The position numbers and the translations under genes are program-made. Below, piece after piece: positions 29,023-37,661 of a stretch of DNA of 64,000 nt. The notes under the pieces are model-generated. The model saw only the letters and a program-made list of their open reading frames with translations, was not told the origin of the DNA and ran no database searches. How positions within the stretch are numbered: the first letter of the stretch is position 1; each line of letters opens with the position of its first letter. This DNA is from Pseudomonas knackmussii B13 (lineage in GTDB: Bacteria > Pseudomonadota > Gammaproteobacteria > Pseudomonadales > Pseudomonadaceae). The stretch spans positions 2,859,501-2,923,500 of the forward strand of contig NZ_HG322950.1 in the NCBI RefSeq assembly GCF_000689415.1, in the 5' to 3' direction.

Positions 29023-29883
29023 TCAGGCGCGCTGTGCGACCGGCGTGCGGACCTTGGCGCGGAGGATCAGGGCGATGCCGCCGAGCACGGCGAGCGATAC
29101 CAGCAGCAGGCGCAGGCTGATGTGCTCGCCGAGCATCAGGGCGCCGGACAGCGCTGCCAGCACGGGCACGCTGAGTTGCACCGAGGCGGCCTGGATCGCT
29201 GAAAGCCCTGGCAACGCGGCGTACCAGATGGCATAGCCGATGCCCGAGGTGACGGCGCCGGAAAGCACCGCGTAGGCCAGCCCCGGCAGGTCGGCCTGCA
29301 GGCGGTCATGGAAGATCAGGGCGAGCAGGGCGGCGAAGGCGATGGCCCGCAGGAAGTTGCCCGTGGTGGCCGCCAGTGGATCGCCCGCGTTGCGCCCCAG
29401 CAGCGAATAGAACCCCCAGGCGACGCCCGCCAGCAGCATCAACAGGGCGCCCAGCAACGGCGGCGCACCGGCGCTCGGCAGCAGCTGCACCAGCAGGCCG
29501 CCGAGGGCCAGGGCGAAGCCGAGCAGGGCCTGGTTGGCCAGGCGTTCACCGCGCAGCAGGCCGACCACCAGCATGGTCACCTGTACGGCGCCGAACAGCA
29601 GCAGCGCGCCGGTGCCGGCATCCAGTTGCACGTAGGCATATGAGAAAGCGGCGGCATAGACGAACAGCGCCGCCGCCGCGCGCCAATTGCCGCCAGCCTG
29701 GGCGGCATGTCCGCGCAGGCGCAGCAGCAGGCCGAGCATGAGCGCGCCGGAGAGGATGCGGATGCCGGTGAAACTCACCGCGTCGAGCTGGGTAGCCTTC
29801 AGGGCCAGGCGGCAGAGCAGCGAATTACCGGCGAAGGCCAGCATCGCCAGCGCCGTCAGCAACAGGGTCCGCTTGGCGGGCAT
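29023..29883 (-). CDS. EamA/DMT-family inner-membrane transporter
   Basis: A 286-residue protein with ten hydrophobic segments in two five-helix repeats, the EamA layout, and the typical late motif LSVPVLAALSGALMLGEHIS. It starts at ATG behind GAGGAGGG, nine bases after the erbR stop, so it is co-transcribed with erbR. DMT permeases of this type export metabolites or amino acids. The conserved place next to erbR (as PA1977 in P. aeruginosa) suggests a link to alcohol metabolism, but the substrate is unknown. Confidence 0.85.
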   Translation of the reverse strand: MPAKRTLLLTALAMLAFAGNSLLCRLALKATQLDAVSFTGIRILSGALMLGLLLRLRGHAAQAGGNWRAAAALFVYAAAFSYAYVQLDAGTGALLLFGAVQVTMLVVGLLRGERLANQALLGFALALGGLLVQLLPSAGAPPLLGALLMLLAGVAWGFYSLLGRNAGDPLAATTGNFLRAIAFAALLALIFHDRLQADLPGLAYAVLSGAVTSGIGYAIWYAALPGLSAIQAASVQLSVPVLAALSGALMLGEHISLRLLLVSLAVLGGIALILRAKVRTPVAQRA

Positions 29884-29892
29884 GGGCCCTCC

Positions 29893-30558
29893 TCAGCGAC
29901 GCAGGTAGGCGGTGAAGTCGATGTCGCTCGCGCTCAGGATCGCCTGCACGCGGTTATGCACGTTGAGTTTGCGCAGGATCGCCGAGACGTGGGCCTTCAC
30001 GGTGGTTTCGGCGATCTCGAGGTTGTAGGCGATCTGTTTGTTCGACTCGCCCTTGGTCATGCGCTCCAGCACCAGCAGCTGCTTGCGCGTCAGCGCCTGC
30101 AGCAGCTCCGGCGGGATGCCGTGCTCTTCGTGCTGGCTGCGGCGGGGCGAGCTCTTCTGCGTGCGGATGATGTCCGAGGGCAGGTAGACGTTGCCGTTGA
30201 GGATCTGCTCGATGGCCTCGGTCATCTGCGCGCGCGGCGAAGACTTGGTGATGAAGCCGACGGCGCCGTAGGTGATGGCTTGCAGCACCACTTGCTTGTC
30301 CTGCTCGGCGGAAACGATAACCACCGGAATGGTCGGCGCCTCGTTGCGCAGGTTCATCAGGCCGCTCAGACCGTGCATGCCGGGCATGTTCAGGTCGAGC
30401 AGGATCAGGTCGAGGTCGTCGTGCTCCTGGGTCAGGCCCAGGGCGCTGTCGAGGTCGGCCGTCTCCATCACTTCGCTGCCGGGGAAGCCGTCGGAGATGA
30501 CGTTGTGGATCGCCTCGCGGAACAGCGGGTGATCGTCGGCGATCAGGATCTTGTACAT
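29893..30558 (-). CDS. erbR: ErbR (AgmR), LuxR-type response regulator of alcohol oxidation
   Basis: A 221-residue two-domain regulator. The receiver domain has the phospho-acceptor Asp55 in LILLDLNMPG and the switch residues in VVIVSAE and FITKSS. The C-terminal NarL/LuxR helix-turn-helix (about 155-210) has LTRKQLLVLERMTKGESNKQIA and TVKAHVSAILRKL. It starts at the ATG of MYKILIADDH, with AAGG just upstream. In Pseudomonas it activates the PQQ-dependent ethanol/glycerol genes, probably phosphorylated by the island's soluble kinases. Six copies of a shared box upstream of island genes are candidate targets. Confidence 0.93.
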   Translation of the reverse strand: MYKILIADDHPLFREAIHNVISDGFPGSEVMETADLDSALGLTQEHDDLDLILLDLNMPGMHGLSGLMNLRNEAPTIPVVIVSAEQDKQVVLQAITYGAVGFITKSSPRAQMTEAIEQILNGNVYLPSDIIRTQKSSPRRSQHEEHGIPPELLQALTRKQLLVLERMTKGESNKQIAYNLEIAETTVKAHVSAILRKLNVHNRVQAILSASDIDFTAYLRR

Positions 30559-30603
30559 GGCCTTCACCTCGTTGTTGTCGTTATGGGCGGCACGTGGGGG
30601 GAG

Positions 30604-31155
30604 TCAGGGGAACGGGTGCGGCTGGGCTTCCTGCAAGGGTAGTCCGGCCTGTTCCCAGGCATCGATACCGTCACGGTACCAGTAGAGATTTGAATAGCCC
30701 AGCGCGTGGGCGCGACGCACCGCATTCCAGCTCGCCCAGCAGTCGGAGCGGCAGTAGAACACCAGCGGACGGGTCGCGTCACCGTCGGTCAGGCGCTGCA
30801 GGTTGTCGCGGAAATAGGCCTGCCAGGGAGGGCTCAGGTGGCCGTCGCCGGTGTTCGCCAGCCACAGGCTGCCGGGGAGGTTGCGGTGTTCCTCGGTGGC
30901 GACGAACCGGCCGTTGAGCCAGGTGCGCCGGTAGACGTCCACCAGCCGGGTGCGCGGTTCGCGCGCCAGCAGCGCGCGCAGGGCGGCGGTGTCGAGGGTG
31001 GTGGCGTGTTCGGCGCTGGCCGGAGTCGGGCTGCGGTAGCGGTCCACGCGGTAGCCGTCGCTGGAGAACAGCGGGCCGTCGGCGTGCGCGGCGGGGGTGC
31101 CGAGCAGGTACAGGCCCAGCAGCGCGCTTGGCAGGGCAGTGGCAAGGCGAGGCAT
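30604..31155 (-). CDS. PQQ-dependent catabolism-associated rhodanese-like protein (CRSDCW motif)
   Basis: A 183-residue periplasmic protein with a signal peptide (about 1-25, cleaved after AAHA). The fold is rhodanese-like: RTRLVDVYRRTW, NLPGSLWL, then the active-site-like loop LVFYCRSDCWASWNAV and LYWYRDGIDAWEQAGLPL. It belongs to the family annotated as PQQ-dependent catabolism-associated CXXCW protein; here three residues separate the two cysteines. Such proteins occur only beside quinoprotein dehydrogenase genes and may handle thiols or metal, but no reaction is known. It has its own gap of 104 bp upstream with a copy of the island box. Confidence 0.8.
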   Translation of the reverse strand: MPRLATALPSALLGLYLLGTPAAHADGPLFSSDGYRVDRYRSPTPASAEHATTLDTAALRALLAREPRTRLVDVYRRTWLNGRFVATEEHRNLPGSLWLANTGDGHLSPPWQAYFRDNLQRLTDGDATRPLVFYCRSDCWASWNAVRRAHALGYSNLYWYRDGIDAWEQAGLPLQEAQPHPFP

Positions 31156-31241
31156 GGTGGCATCTCGATATTTATTCTTGTAGCCGCCATTACAAGGCAG
31201 GCGCGCTGCTTTGGAAATTCGACGTTGAGAGGGGAAAACCA

Positions 31242-31255
31242 GTACCAAAGTAGGA
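31242..31255 (+). promoter_or_regulatory. Island box a (GTACCAAAGTAGGA)
   Basis: A copy of the shared TACCAAR-N2-AGTAG-like box, about 90 bp upstream of the rhodanese-like gene (which reads on the opposite strand). Confidence 0.45.
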
Positions 31256-31259
31256 GATT

Positions 31260-32075
31260 TCACCCCTTGCGCAGCGCGGCGTGCTGCGGATTGAAGCTGG
31301 CCACAGCGAGGCTCGCGAAAAGCAGCGTGAGGCCCAGGCAGACGCCCAGGGCCAATGGGTTCAGCCGCTCGTACAGCGCAAAGCGGACCAGTTCCACCGC
31401 GTGGCTGAACGGGTTGAGCGCGCACAGCCAGTACAGCCCCAGGCTGGCCTCGCGCATCTTCCACAGCGGATAGAGCGCCGAGGACAGGAAGAACAGCGGG
31501 AAGATCACGAAATTCATCACCCCGGCGAAGTTCTCCAGCTGGCGGATGCCGTTGGACAGCAGCAGGCCGAGGGCGCTGAGCAGCAGGGCCGCCAGCAGCA
31601 GCGCCGGCAGGGCCGTGAGCAGGCCCCAGGGCGGTGGCTGCACGCCGTAGAGCCAGGCGATGGCGAGGAACGCGTAGACCTGCAGCAGCGACACCAGCGC
31701 AGTCGCCAGCAGCTTGCTGGCGAGCAGGTAGGCACGCGGCAACGGGCTGGTCAGCAACACGCGCATGCTGCCCATCTCGCGGTCGTAGACCATCGACAGC
31801 GAGCCCTGCATGCCATTGAACAGCAGGATCATGCAGCACAGGCCGGGGACTATGTACGTCTCGTAGGTCACGTAGGTGTCGTACGGCTCGATGATCGAGA
31901 TGCCCAGCGCGGCGCGGAAACCGGCGGCGAACACCAGCAGCCAGAGCAGCGGGCGCACCAGCGCACTGAGGAAGCGTGAGCGCTGCAGGACGAAGCGCAG
32001 CCACTCGCGCACCACGATGCCGCGCAGGCATTGCCAGTAGGCGCCGGGACCGAAGGCGGGGACCTTGGCGTTCAT
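31260..32075 (-). CDS. ABC-2 type permease of the PQQ/alcohol island
   Basis: A 271-residue inner-membrane protein with six hydrophobic segments and the ABC-2 signature around residues 85-110 (YDREMGSMRVLLTSPLPRAY) and 215-245. It forms the membrane part of an ABC exporter with the ATPase encoded just upstream (overlap ATGA-type, 4 bp). The pair belongs to the PQQ-dependent alcohol dehydrogenase system ABC transporters, conserved beside exa/ped genes. The exported substrate is unknown; solvents, PQQ-linked compounds or metal chelates are possible. Confidence 0.87.
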   Translation of the reverse strand: MNAKVPAFGPGAYWQCLRGIVVREWLRFVLQRSRFLSALVRPLLWLLVFAAGFRAALGISIIEPYDTYVTYETYIVPGLCCMILLFNGMQGSLSMVYDREMGSMRVLLTSPLPRAYLLASKLLATALVSLLQVYAFLAIAWLYGVQPPPWGLLTALPALLLAALLLSALGLLLSNGIRQLENFAGVMNFVIFPLFFLSSALYPLWKMREASLGLYWLCALNPFSHAVELVRFALYERLNPLALGVCLGLTLLFASLAVASFNPQHAALRKG

Positions 32076-32803
32076 GCGCAGGCCTCCATTCGGGTCAGGC
32101 GGGCGAATGCGCGGGGCAGGTCGCCACCGTCCTGGGCGCTGATGCTCGCCGCTTCGCCCTGGGCTACCAGGCGACCACGGTCGAGCACCAGCAACTGGTC
32201 CTCGCTGTGCACCTCGTCCAGCAGGTGGGTGGTCCAGAGCACCGCCAGGCCTTCGTCGCGGCAGAGTTGGCGCACGTGTACGTTGAGCGCCATGCGTGCC
32301 GCAGGGTCGAGGCCGACGCTGGCCTCGTCGAGCAGCAGCAGGCGCGGACGATGCAACAACGCGCGGGCGATCTCGACACGCCGGCGATGCCCGCCGTTGA
32401 GCGTGCGCACCTTGTCGCGGCGGCGCTCCTGCAAGTGCTGGCGCGCCAGCTCGCTGTCGATCCGTTCGTTCGCCACGCTGCGCGGGAGGCCGTGCAGGGC
32501 GGCGTGGTAGCGCAGGTTCTGCTCGATGCTCAGGTCCAGGTCCAGGGTGCTCTGCTGGAACACCACGCCGAGCTGGCGCAGCGCCAGGCGCGGCTGCCGC
32601 TGCAGGCTGCAGCCGCCGACCTCGATCTCGCCCTGCTGCAGGTCGTACAGGCGGGTGAGCAGGGCGATCAGGGTTGACTTGCCGGCGCCGTTGGGGCCGA
32701 GCAGGGCGGCGAAGCGCCCGGCCGGCAGGGTGAAGTCGATGGCGTCCAGCGCTTGCCGCGCGCCGTAGGCGAATCCCAGGCCACTTACGGTCAGCGCGTT
32801 CAT
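32072..32803 (-). CDS. ABC transporter ATP-binding protein of the PQQ/alcohol island
   Basis: A 243-residue ATPase with Walker A LLGPNGAGKST (about 35-45), Q-loop VVFQQST, Walker B RLLLLDEASVGLD and H-loop VLWTTHLLDE. The signature motif reads LNGGHRRRVEIARALL, a departure from LSGGQ that is shared with drug/polysaccharide-type ABC-2 exporters. It overlaps the permease gene downstream and the beta-propeller gene upstream (ATGA at both junctions), so propeller, ATPase and permease are one coupled unit. It energises export by the ABC-2 permease. Confidence 0.9.
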   Translation of the reverse strand: MNALTVSGLGFAYGARQALDAIDFTLPAGRFAALLGPNGAGKSTLIALLTRLYDLQQGEIEVGGCSLQRQPRLALRQLGVVFQQSTLDLDLSIEQNLRYHAALHGLPRSVANERIDSELARQHLQERRRDKVRTLNGGHRRRVEIARALLHRPRLLLLDEASVGLDPAARMALNVHVRQLCRDEGLAVLWTTHLLDEVHSEDQLLVLDRGRLVAQGEAASISAQDGGDLPRAFARLTRMEACA

Positions 32804-33798
32804 GGCGTCACCACCACGCCCCAGGGGTAGCGTCCGACCTTGATCGAGCGGGTGACCTTGAGCGAGTCGACGTCGATCACCGAGACGTCGCCGCTCACGC
32901 CGTTGGTGGCCAGCAGCTGCTTCTCGTCCGGAGTGAACGCCAGGTGCCACACGCGCCGGCCAACCAGCAGGTAGTCGAGCACCTCGAAGGTCTTCGCATC
33001 CACGACCGCCACGTGGTTGGCCGGGCCGAGGGCGACGAACGCGTACTTGCCGTCGCGGGTCAGTGCGACCCCGACCGGCTGGATCTTGTCCGGATGCACG
33101 CCCTTGATGGCGAAGCGCAGGGTCTTGAGGATCTTGCGGCTGGCCACGTCGACCACGCTCACCGTGCCGCCGATTTCCGCGGAGGCCCAGACCTGGCTGC
33201 CGTCCTTGTTGAATTCGACATGGCGCGGGCGCTGGTCGACCAGGGTGCTGTCCACCAGCGTCTGCGTGGCGGTGTCGATCCAGTGCAGCATGTTGGTGGT
33301 CTCGCTGGTGTTCACCGCCCACTTGCCGTCGGGGCTCACTGCCATGCCTTCGGGCTCGACGCCGACGTTGATCTGGCCGAGCACCTTGGCGGTCTGCGTA
33401 TCCACCACGGTGACCAGCGCGTCGTCTTCGTTGGAGATGTACAGCCAGCGGTCGTTGGGGTGCAGCGCGAACTGCTCGGGGTCGGCGCCGGAGGGCAACT
33501 GCTTGACGATCTTGCCGCTCGCCAGGTCCATCACCTGCACGGTGTCGGAGTCGCTGGCGCAGATGTACAGCAGCTTGCCGTCATGGGACAGCACCAGGCC
33601 GCGCGGGCGCTTGCCGGTGGGCAGGGTGCCGGTGACGGTCATGCTGTCGAGGTCGATGACGCTGAGGTTGTTGTCCTTCTCGTTGGACACATAGGCCTTG
33701 GCAGCGAACGCCGGCGGTGTCTGACAGAGCGCGGCGCCAAGCAAGGAAACAGCCAGCAGGCGGGGCAGGGCGGAAGGGAGCATGGGCGGGGTCCTCAT
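32800..33798 (-). CDS. PQQ-dependent catabolism-associated YVTN beta-propeller protein
   Basis: A 332-residue periplasmic protein. A signal peptide (about 1-32, cleaved after PAFA) is followed by about seven YVTN-type repeats, each with a pattern like LSVIDLDSMTVTGTLPTGKRPRGL or VSVIDVDSLKVTRSIKVGRYPWG. It belongs to the beta-propeller family found only in PQQ/alcohol clusters. The propeller could bind a quinoprotein, or a metal or cofactor for delivery. It lies between the substrate-binding protein gene (6 bp upstream) and the ATPase gene, in one operon. Confidence 0.87.
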   Translation of the reverse strand: MRTPPMLPSALPRLLAVSLLGAALCQTPPAFAAKAYVSNEKDNNLSVIDLDSMTVTGTLPTGKRPRGLVLSHDGKLLYICASDSDTVQVMDLASGKIVKQLPSGADPEQFALHPNDRWLYISNEDDALVTVVDTQTAKVLGQINVGVEPEGMAVSPDGKWAVNTSETTNMLHWIDTATQTLVDSTLVDQRPRHVEFNKDGSQVWASAEIGGTVSVVDVASRKILKTLRFAIKGVHPDKIQPVGVALTRDGKYAFVALGPANHVAVVDAKTFEVLDYLLVGRRVWHLAFTPDEKQLLATNGVSGDVSVIDVDSLKVTRSIKVGRYPWGVVVTP

Positions 33799-33804
33799 GG
33801 GCGG

Positions 33805-35010
33805 TCAGGGCTTGGCGTCGGCGAGGTGGCACTGGCTTTCCGGCGCATCCAGTCCGAGGCTGTCGAGTTCGCTGTCGGGGTGCAGGAAGCCTTCCTGCGG
33901 CGAGGTGCTGACCAGCGCGCGCGGCTGCACCAGTTCGATGGGCTGGCGCAGCTGGCCGTCCCAGGGGCGGTAGCTGAGCCGATAGCCCTTGAAACCGTCC
34001 AGCGGCAGGTCGGGCGACAGGGCCAGGGCGCGGATCGCCATCGGCTCGGCGTTGCGCAGGCGCGTCACCGCACTGGCCACGCTGCGCACGGCGACCCAGG
34101 CGGCGAAGTCGCGGTCGTTCATCCAGCGCTTGGCGTGTTCCTCGAAGCGCTTCTGCAACTGTGCCGCGCCGAAGGTCTCGACGGTCTTGTGCCAGCCCGT
34201 GGCGACCAGCCCCTGGGTGCCGGCCACCGGGCGCGGGAGCCAGGTGTTGAAGGGCACGTACTCGCCGAAGTCACCGTGCTCGTCGGCCACCAGCACGACG
34301 TCGTAGTCGTCGCCGCTCTGGGTGAACAGCGGCATGTCCGCCTGGGCGCTGCGGCGTTGATCATTGGCGAAGGTGAAGGCCTTTTCCTCGACGATCTTCG
34401 CGCCGAAACGCTTGGCCGACTGGCGCAGCGCGGCGGCGTAAGCCTTGTCTTCGGGGCGCTGGCCGACCACCAGCAGCCAGCGCGTCCACTTGCGCAGCAC
34501 CAGGAACTGGGTCAGGGCGTCGGTCAGCATCAGGCGGCTGGGCAGGGTCTGCAGCACGTTGAGCGGGCACTTGTCGGTGCGCAGCTCGTCGTCGGCGGCG
34601 CCGGCATTGAACAGCAGGCTGTCCGGCAGCGCGGCGGCGAGCTGGCGCAGGCTGTCGGCCGGGGCGTTGACCACGAACAGGCGCAGGCCCTGGTCGTGCT
34701 GCTTGCGCGCTTCGTCCAGCAGCGCCTGCGGGTCCTTGGCGACGGCCGAAACCAGGCTGTAGTGGTGCTTGAGGAAACGCCCGGTGGTGTTGCTGTCGTC
34801 GATCGCAAGCTCCGCGCCGCGCAGGCCGGCGTCGCTCGGCTCGGGGATGATGTTCGACAGCAGCGGGCCAGGGTCGGGCGTGTAGCCGAGGTAGCCGACG
34901 CGCACTTCGAGGGCCACCGGGGTGTCGTCGGCGCGGGCGTCGAGGCTGAGCAGGGCGGCGCAGGCTACGGCCAGCAGGTAGGCCACGCCGTGCAAGGCGA
35001 ACTGGCGCAT
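33805..35010 (-). CDS. Periplasmic ABC substrate-binding-like protein, PQQ-ADH system
   Basis: A 401-residue protein with a signal peptide (about 1-27, cleaved after DARA) and a Leu/Ile/Val-binding type (peripla_BP_6-like) fold: RVGYLGYTPDPGPLLSNI, GAELAIDDSNTTGRF, then LRKWTRWLLVVGQRPEDKAYA. It matches the substrate-binding family specific to PQQ-dependent alcohol dehydrogenase loci. No matching importer permease is encoded here; the only ABC permease is of the exporter class, so the protein may sense or scavenge rather than feed import. It is the first gene of the minus-strand operon and has a copy of the island box 81 bp upstream. Confidence 0.85.
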   Translation of the reverse strand: MRQFALHGVAYLLAVACAALLSLDARADDTPVALEVRVGYLGYTPDPGPLLSNIIPEPSDAGLRGAELAIDDSNTTGRFLKHHYSLVSAVAKDPQALLDEARKQHDQGLRLFVVNAPADSLRQLAAALPDSLLFNAGAADDELRTDKCPLNVLQTLPSRLMLTDALTQFLVLRKWTRWLLVVGQRPEDKAYAAALRQSAKRFGAKIVEEKAFTFANDQRRSAQADMPLFTQSGDDYDVVLVADEHGDFGEYVPFNTWLPRPVAGTQGLVATGWHKTVETFGAAQLQKRFEEHAKRWMNDRDFAAWVAVRSVASAVTRLRNAEPMAIRALALSPDLPLDGFKGYRLSYRPWDGQLRQPIELVQPRALVSTSPQEGFLHPDSELDSLGLDAPESQCHLADAKP

Positions 35011-35090
35011 GGGCGACTCCGTTGTTCTTGTGTCGCCAGCATAGGAACGCCGCCAAGGCGCGGGAAATATGCAGAAAGTACCGTTGAGGC

Positions 35091-35106
35091 GCTACCAAGG
35101 TAGTAG
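35091..35106 (+). promoter_or_regulatory. Island box b (GCTACCAAGGTAGTAG)
   Basis: The best-conserved copy, between the divergent substrate-binding protein gene (81 bp away) and a 46-codon open frame (65 bp away). A partial second copy (AGTACCGTTGA) lies about 15 bp to its left. Confidence 0.5.
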
Positions 35107-35170
35107 TTGGCCGGGCGAGCGCGCGCCCTAGGATGGCGGCACAACAACAAGGAAAACAGGAACCGCCGCC

Positions 35171-35311
35171 ATGCGTATCGTCGTCACCCTGGCTCTTCCC
35201 CTGCTGCTGATCCTCAGCCTGCTCGGCTTCGATTTCTTCTACGAATTGAACGGCCGGGCAAACCCGCCGGTCGCCTGCGCCCCGGGCCAGCCCTGCCGCG
35301 TCGCGCCCTGA
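35171..35311 (+). CDS. 46-residue membrane or secreted small protein
   Basis: A short open frame starting with ATG behind CAGGAA (8 bp spacing). Residues 3-19 form one strongly hydrophobic segment (VVTLALPLLLILSLLGF) followed by DFFYELNGRANPP and a tail with two cysteines (ACAPGQPC). This could be a single-pass membrane peptide or a signal peptide with a very short mature part. It lies in the divergent intergenic region between the substrate-binding protein gene and pedF, with island boxes on both sides; pedE occupies this place in P. putida. No family is recognised. Codon use fits the genome. Confidence 0.55.
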   Translation: MRIVVTLALPLLLILSLLGFDFFYELNGRANPPVACAPGQPCRVAP

Positions 35312-35406
35312 GTCCATCGCCTGCGTATCCCTCCCTTGTCGCGCCCCGGGCGGGCGCGCCGCGCTCGCCATGCCTGGGCGTTTTCCGTGCGGGGCTACCG
35401 CCGCCC

Positions 35407-35423
35407 TAGTACCAAGGGAGTAG
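35407..35423 (+). promoter_or_regulatory. Island box c (TAGTACCAAGGGAGTAG)
   Basis: A copy of the shared box 110 bp upstream of the cytochrome c550 start codon, on the coding strand. Confidence 0.5.
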
Positions 35424-35532
35424 GCGGCAACACCCAAAGCAGCATTCGAGGCCCAGGCCGCCGTTCCTAACATGGTCGACGAGCGCCAAGCAGTGCGCGT
35501 GCCTTGTCCTTTCCCCTCAGAGGAATGAAGTA

Positions 35533-35970
35533 ATGAACAACAAGAACTCCTTTCGCGGTCTGATGCTCCTGGCTGGCCTGGGCGCCTCGGCGCTGGTCCT
35601 GGCGCATGGCAACGTGACCCCGCAAGCGGTCGACACCAAGGGACTCGAACCGCTGGGCACGCAATGGCGCGACACCAACCCCTACCGCGAGCCCTACGCC
35701 AACCACAAGCTGGCGGTGGAGATCGGCGCCTCGGCCTACACCCAGAACTGCGCCCGCTGCCACGGCCTGGAAGCCAAGTCCGGCGGCATCGCCCCCGACC
35801 TGCGCAAGCTGGACCTGGGCGCCGATGGCGACGAATGGTTCAAGGAGCGGGTAATCAACGGCGCGGTACGCGACGGCGCCGTGTACATGCCGAAGATGGC
35901 CGACTACATCAGCCAGGAAGGTCTGTGGGCCATCCGCAGCTACCTGGAAAGCGTCCACGTCGACGAGTGA
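35533..35970 (+). CDS. exaB: Cytochrome c550, electron acceptor of the quinoprotein ADH
   Basis: A 145-residue periplasmic c-type cytochrome (ExaB/PedF). The signal peptide spans about 1-25 (cleaved near LAHG). The haem is attached at CARCH (73-77), and the axial methionine is probably in GAVYMPKMADYI. It takes electrons from the PQQ alcohol dehydrogenase and passes them to the terminal oxidase. In P. putida pedF begins the same gene order pedF-pedG-SoxYZ-metallohydrolase-pedH that is seen here. It starts at ATG with GAGGAATGAAGT upstream and has box c about 110 bp before it. Confidence 0.92.
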   Translation: MNNKNSFRGLMLLAGLGASALVLAHGNVTPQAVDTKGLEPLGTQWRDTNPYREPYANHKLAVEIGASAYTQNCARCHGLEAKSGGIAPDLRKLDLGADGDEWFKERVINGAVRDGAVYMPKMADYISQEGLWAIRSYLESVHVDE

Positions 35971-35977
35971 TGCCGCC

Positions 35978-36871
35978 ATGCGCCTGCCCCGTCTGCTGTG
36001 CTGCCTGCTCCTGCTGCCGCTCCTGTGGCTGGGGCAGGCCCAGGCCAAGGTCCGGCCCTACGACGATATGGTCGCCTCGGGTGTGCTCCGGGTCGCCGTG
36101 TACGACAAGTTCCCACCCTACAGCTTCCAGCAGGACGGGCAGCCGCGCGGGGTCGACGTCGACCTGGCGAAGCGCCTGGCCGAGGGGCTCGGCCTGCGCG
36201 CCGAGTTCCTCTGGATGGTGCCCGGCGAAAGCCTGGACGACGACCTGCGCAACTTCATCTGGAAGGGGCACTACCTGCGTCCGGGTGTGGTCGCCGACCT
36301 GATGCTGCGGGTGCCTTACGACCGCAACTACTCCAACAAGCGCAACGACGTCGGCGAGCTGGCGAACGCTCAGGTGGTGATGTTCGGTCCTTACCAGCGC
36401 GAGCGCTGGCAGGTGGTCCATGACGCCCGGCGCTTGCCGCAGGTGAGCAGCATCGCGGCGTTTCGCGAGCACCGCATCGGCGTCGAGCTGGACAGCGTGC
36501 CGTCGTTCTACCTCGGCTCGGTGCTGGGCGGGCAGCTCAGCGCCATGACCGTGCACTTCCCCAGTACCCAGGAAGCCTTCGACGCCATGCGCGCCGGCAA
36601 GGTGGACGCGGTCATGGCCCTGCGCGGCGAGCTGGACTGGATGCGCGCCCAGGCCCATGACGAGCAGTTGAAGAACGCCGAGAACACCTATCCGAACCTC
36701 GGCGAGCCGGCCTGGGACATCGGCATGGCGGTCCACGAGAGCAACCGCCAGTTGTCCAACGCCATCGACGGCGAGTTGGAGGACCTGGTCCATAGCGGCG
36801 AGCTGGAGAAGCTCTATGCCGGCTACGGCTTGCGCTACGAACTGCCGGAGTTCTACCAGGACACGCAATGA
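35978..36871 (+). CDS. pedG: Quinoprotein-associated periplasmic substrate-binding protein (PedG-like)
   Basis: A 297-residue protein with a signal peptide (about 1-23, cleaved after AQA) and an amino-acid-binding (SBP_bac_3) fold: SGVLRVAVYDKFPPYSFQ, RGVDVDLAKRLAEGL, AFDAMRAGKVDAVMAL. It falls in the family of putative ABC substrate-binding proteins found only with quinoprotein dehydrogenases. No cognate permease is encoded nearby. A role in assembly or metal/cofactor supply to the dehydrogenase has been suggested for relatives of this family; nothing here proves it. The gene starts seven bases after the cytochrome stop. Confidence 0.85.
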   Translation: MRLPRLLCCLLLLPLLWLGQAQAKVRPYDDMVASGVLRVAVYDKFPPYSFQQDGQPRGVDVDLAKRLAEGLGLRAEFLWMVPGESLDDDLRNFIWKGHYLRPGVVADLMLRVPYDRNYSNKRNDVGELANAQVVMFGPYQRERWQVVHDARRLPQVSSIAAFREHRIGVELDSVPSFYLGSVLGGQLSAMTVHFPSTQEAFDAMRAGKVDAVMALRGELDWMRAQAHDEQLKNAENTYPNLGEPAWDIGMAVHESNRQLSNAIDGELEDLVHSGELEKLYAGYGLRYELPEFYQDTQ

Positions 36872-36887
36872 AGCCCAGGGAGGCGCG

Positions 36888-37634
36888 ATGCACCGACGAA
36901 CGCTGCTGTTCGGCCTGTGTGGCCTGCCGCTGCTGGCGGTAGCGGTAGAGGGCGATCCGCTGCCCTCGGTGATGTGGGATTACCACCACAAGCGCCTGCT
37001 CGGCGGCGAGCCCTTCGTCTTCGACGAGCGGGTGAAGCTGGGCGTGCCGCCGTTCGCCGAGGATTCGCGGCAGGTGCCAGTGGAGGTGGACGCGCGGCAA
37101 CTGCCGGGGCGGTTCGAGCGCCTGCTGCTGTGGGCCGAGCTCAATCCCATTCCCCACGTGCTGACGCTCTATCCGGGCCAGGACCTGGAAGCCTGGCTGG
37201 CGGTGCGCATCCGCATCGAGCAGGCCACGCCGATCCGCGCCGCGCTGCGGGGTGAAGACGCTGTATGGCACGTCGGTTCGGCCTGGGTCGATGCCGCCGG
37301 CGGCGGCTGCACGGCGCCCAGCGTGGTGCGCGCGCAACCGGGCTGGGAAGACCGCCTCGGCCAGGTGCGCGGCGGGCAGTTTTCCCGAGGCCCGGATACG
37401 CGGCTGCGCCTGACCGTCGAGCACCCGATGGACAACGGCCTGGTCGCCGGCATCCCGCCGTTCTACCTCGACCACGCCGAGCTGCGTACGCCAGAAGGCG
37501 AGGTCCTGGCGCGCCTGGAACTGTTCCCGGCGCTCAGCGAGAACCCCAGCTTCAGCTTCCTCCTGCGCGGCCATCCGCACGCGCGGTTGTTCCTGCACGA
37601 CAACAACGGCAATGAGTTCGAGGCCGGGCTGTAG
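36888..37634 (+). CDS. Quinoprotein dehydrogenase-associated SoxYZ-like carrier
   Basis: A 248-residue periplasmic protein with a signal peptide (about 1-20). A SoxY-like N-terminal domain is followed by a SoxZ-like domain (LRLTVEHPMDNGL through FLHDNNGNEFEA). A cysteine lies in DAAGGGCTAPSVV, at the place where SoxY has its carrier cysteine, although SoxY proper has it at the C-terminus. Fused SoxYZ-like proteins of this kind occur with quinoproteins and may carry a bound intermediate for the metallohydrolase encoded next. It starts at ATG behind GGGAGG. Confidence 0.82.
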   Translation: MHRRTLLFGLCGLPLLAVAVEGDPLPSVMWDYHHKRLLGGEPFVFDERVKLGVPPFAEDSRQVPVEVDARQLPGRFERLLLWAELNPIPHVLTLYPGQDLEAWLAVRIRIEQATPIRAALRGEDAVWHVGSAWVDAAGGGCTAPSVVRAQPGWEDRLGQVRGGQFSRGPDTRLRLTVEHPMDNGLVAGIPPFYLDHAELRTPEGEVLARLELFPALSENPSFSFLLRGHPHARLFLHDNNGNEFEAGL

Positions 37635-37661
37635 CGCGGCCGTTGCGCTGGCGAGGTGTCC

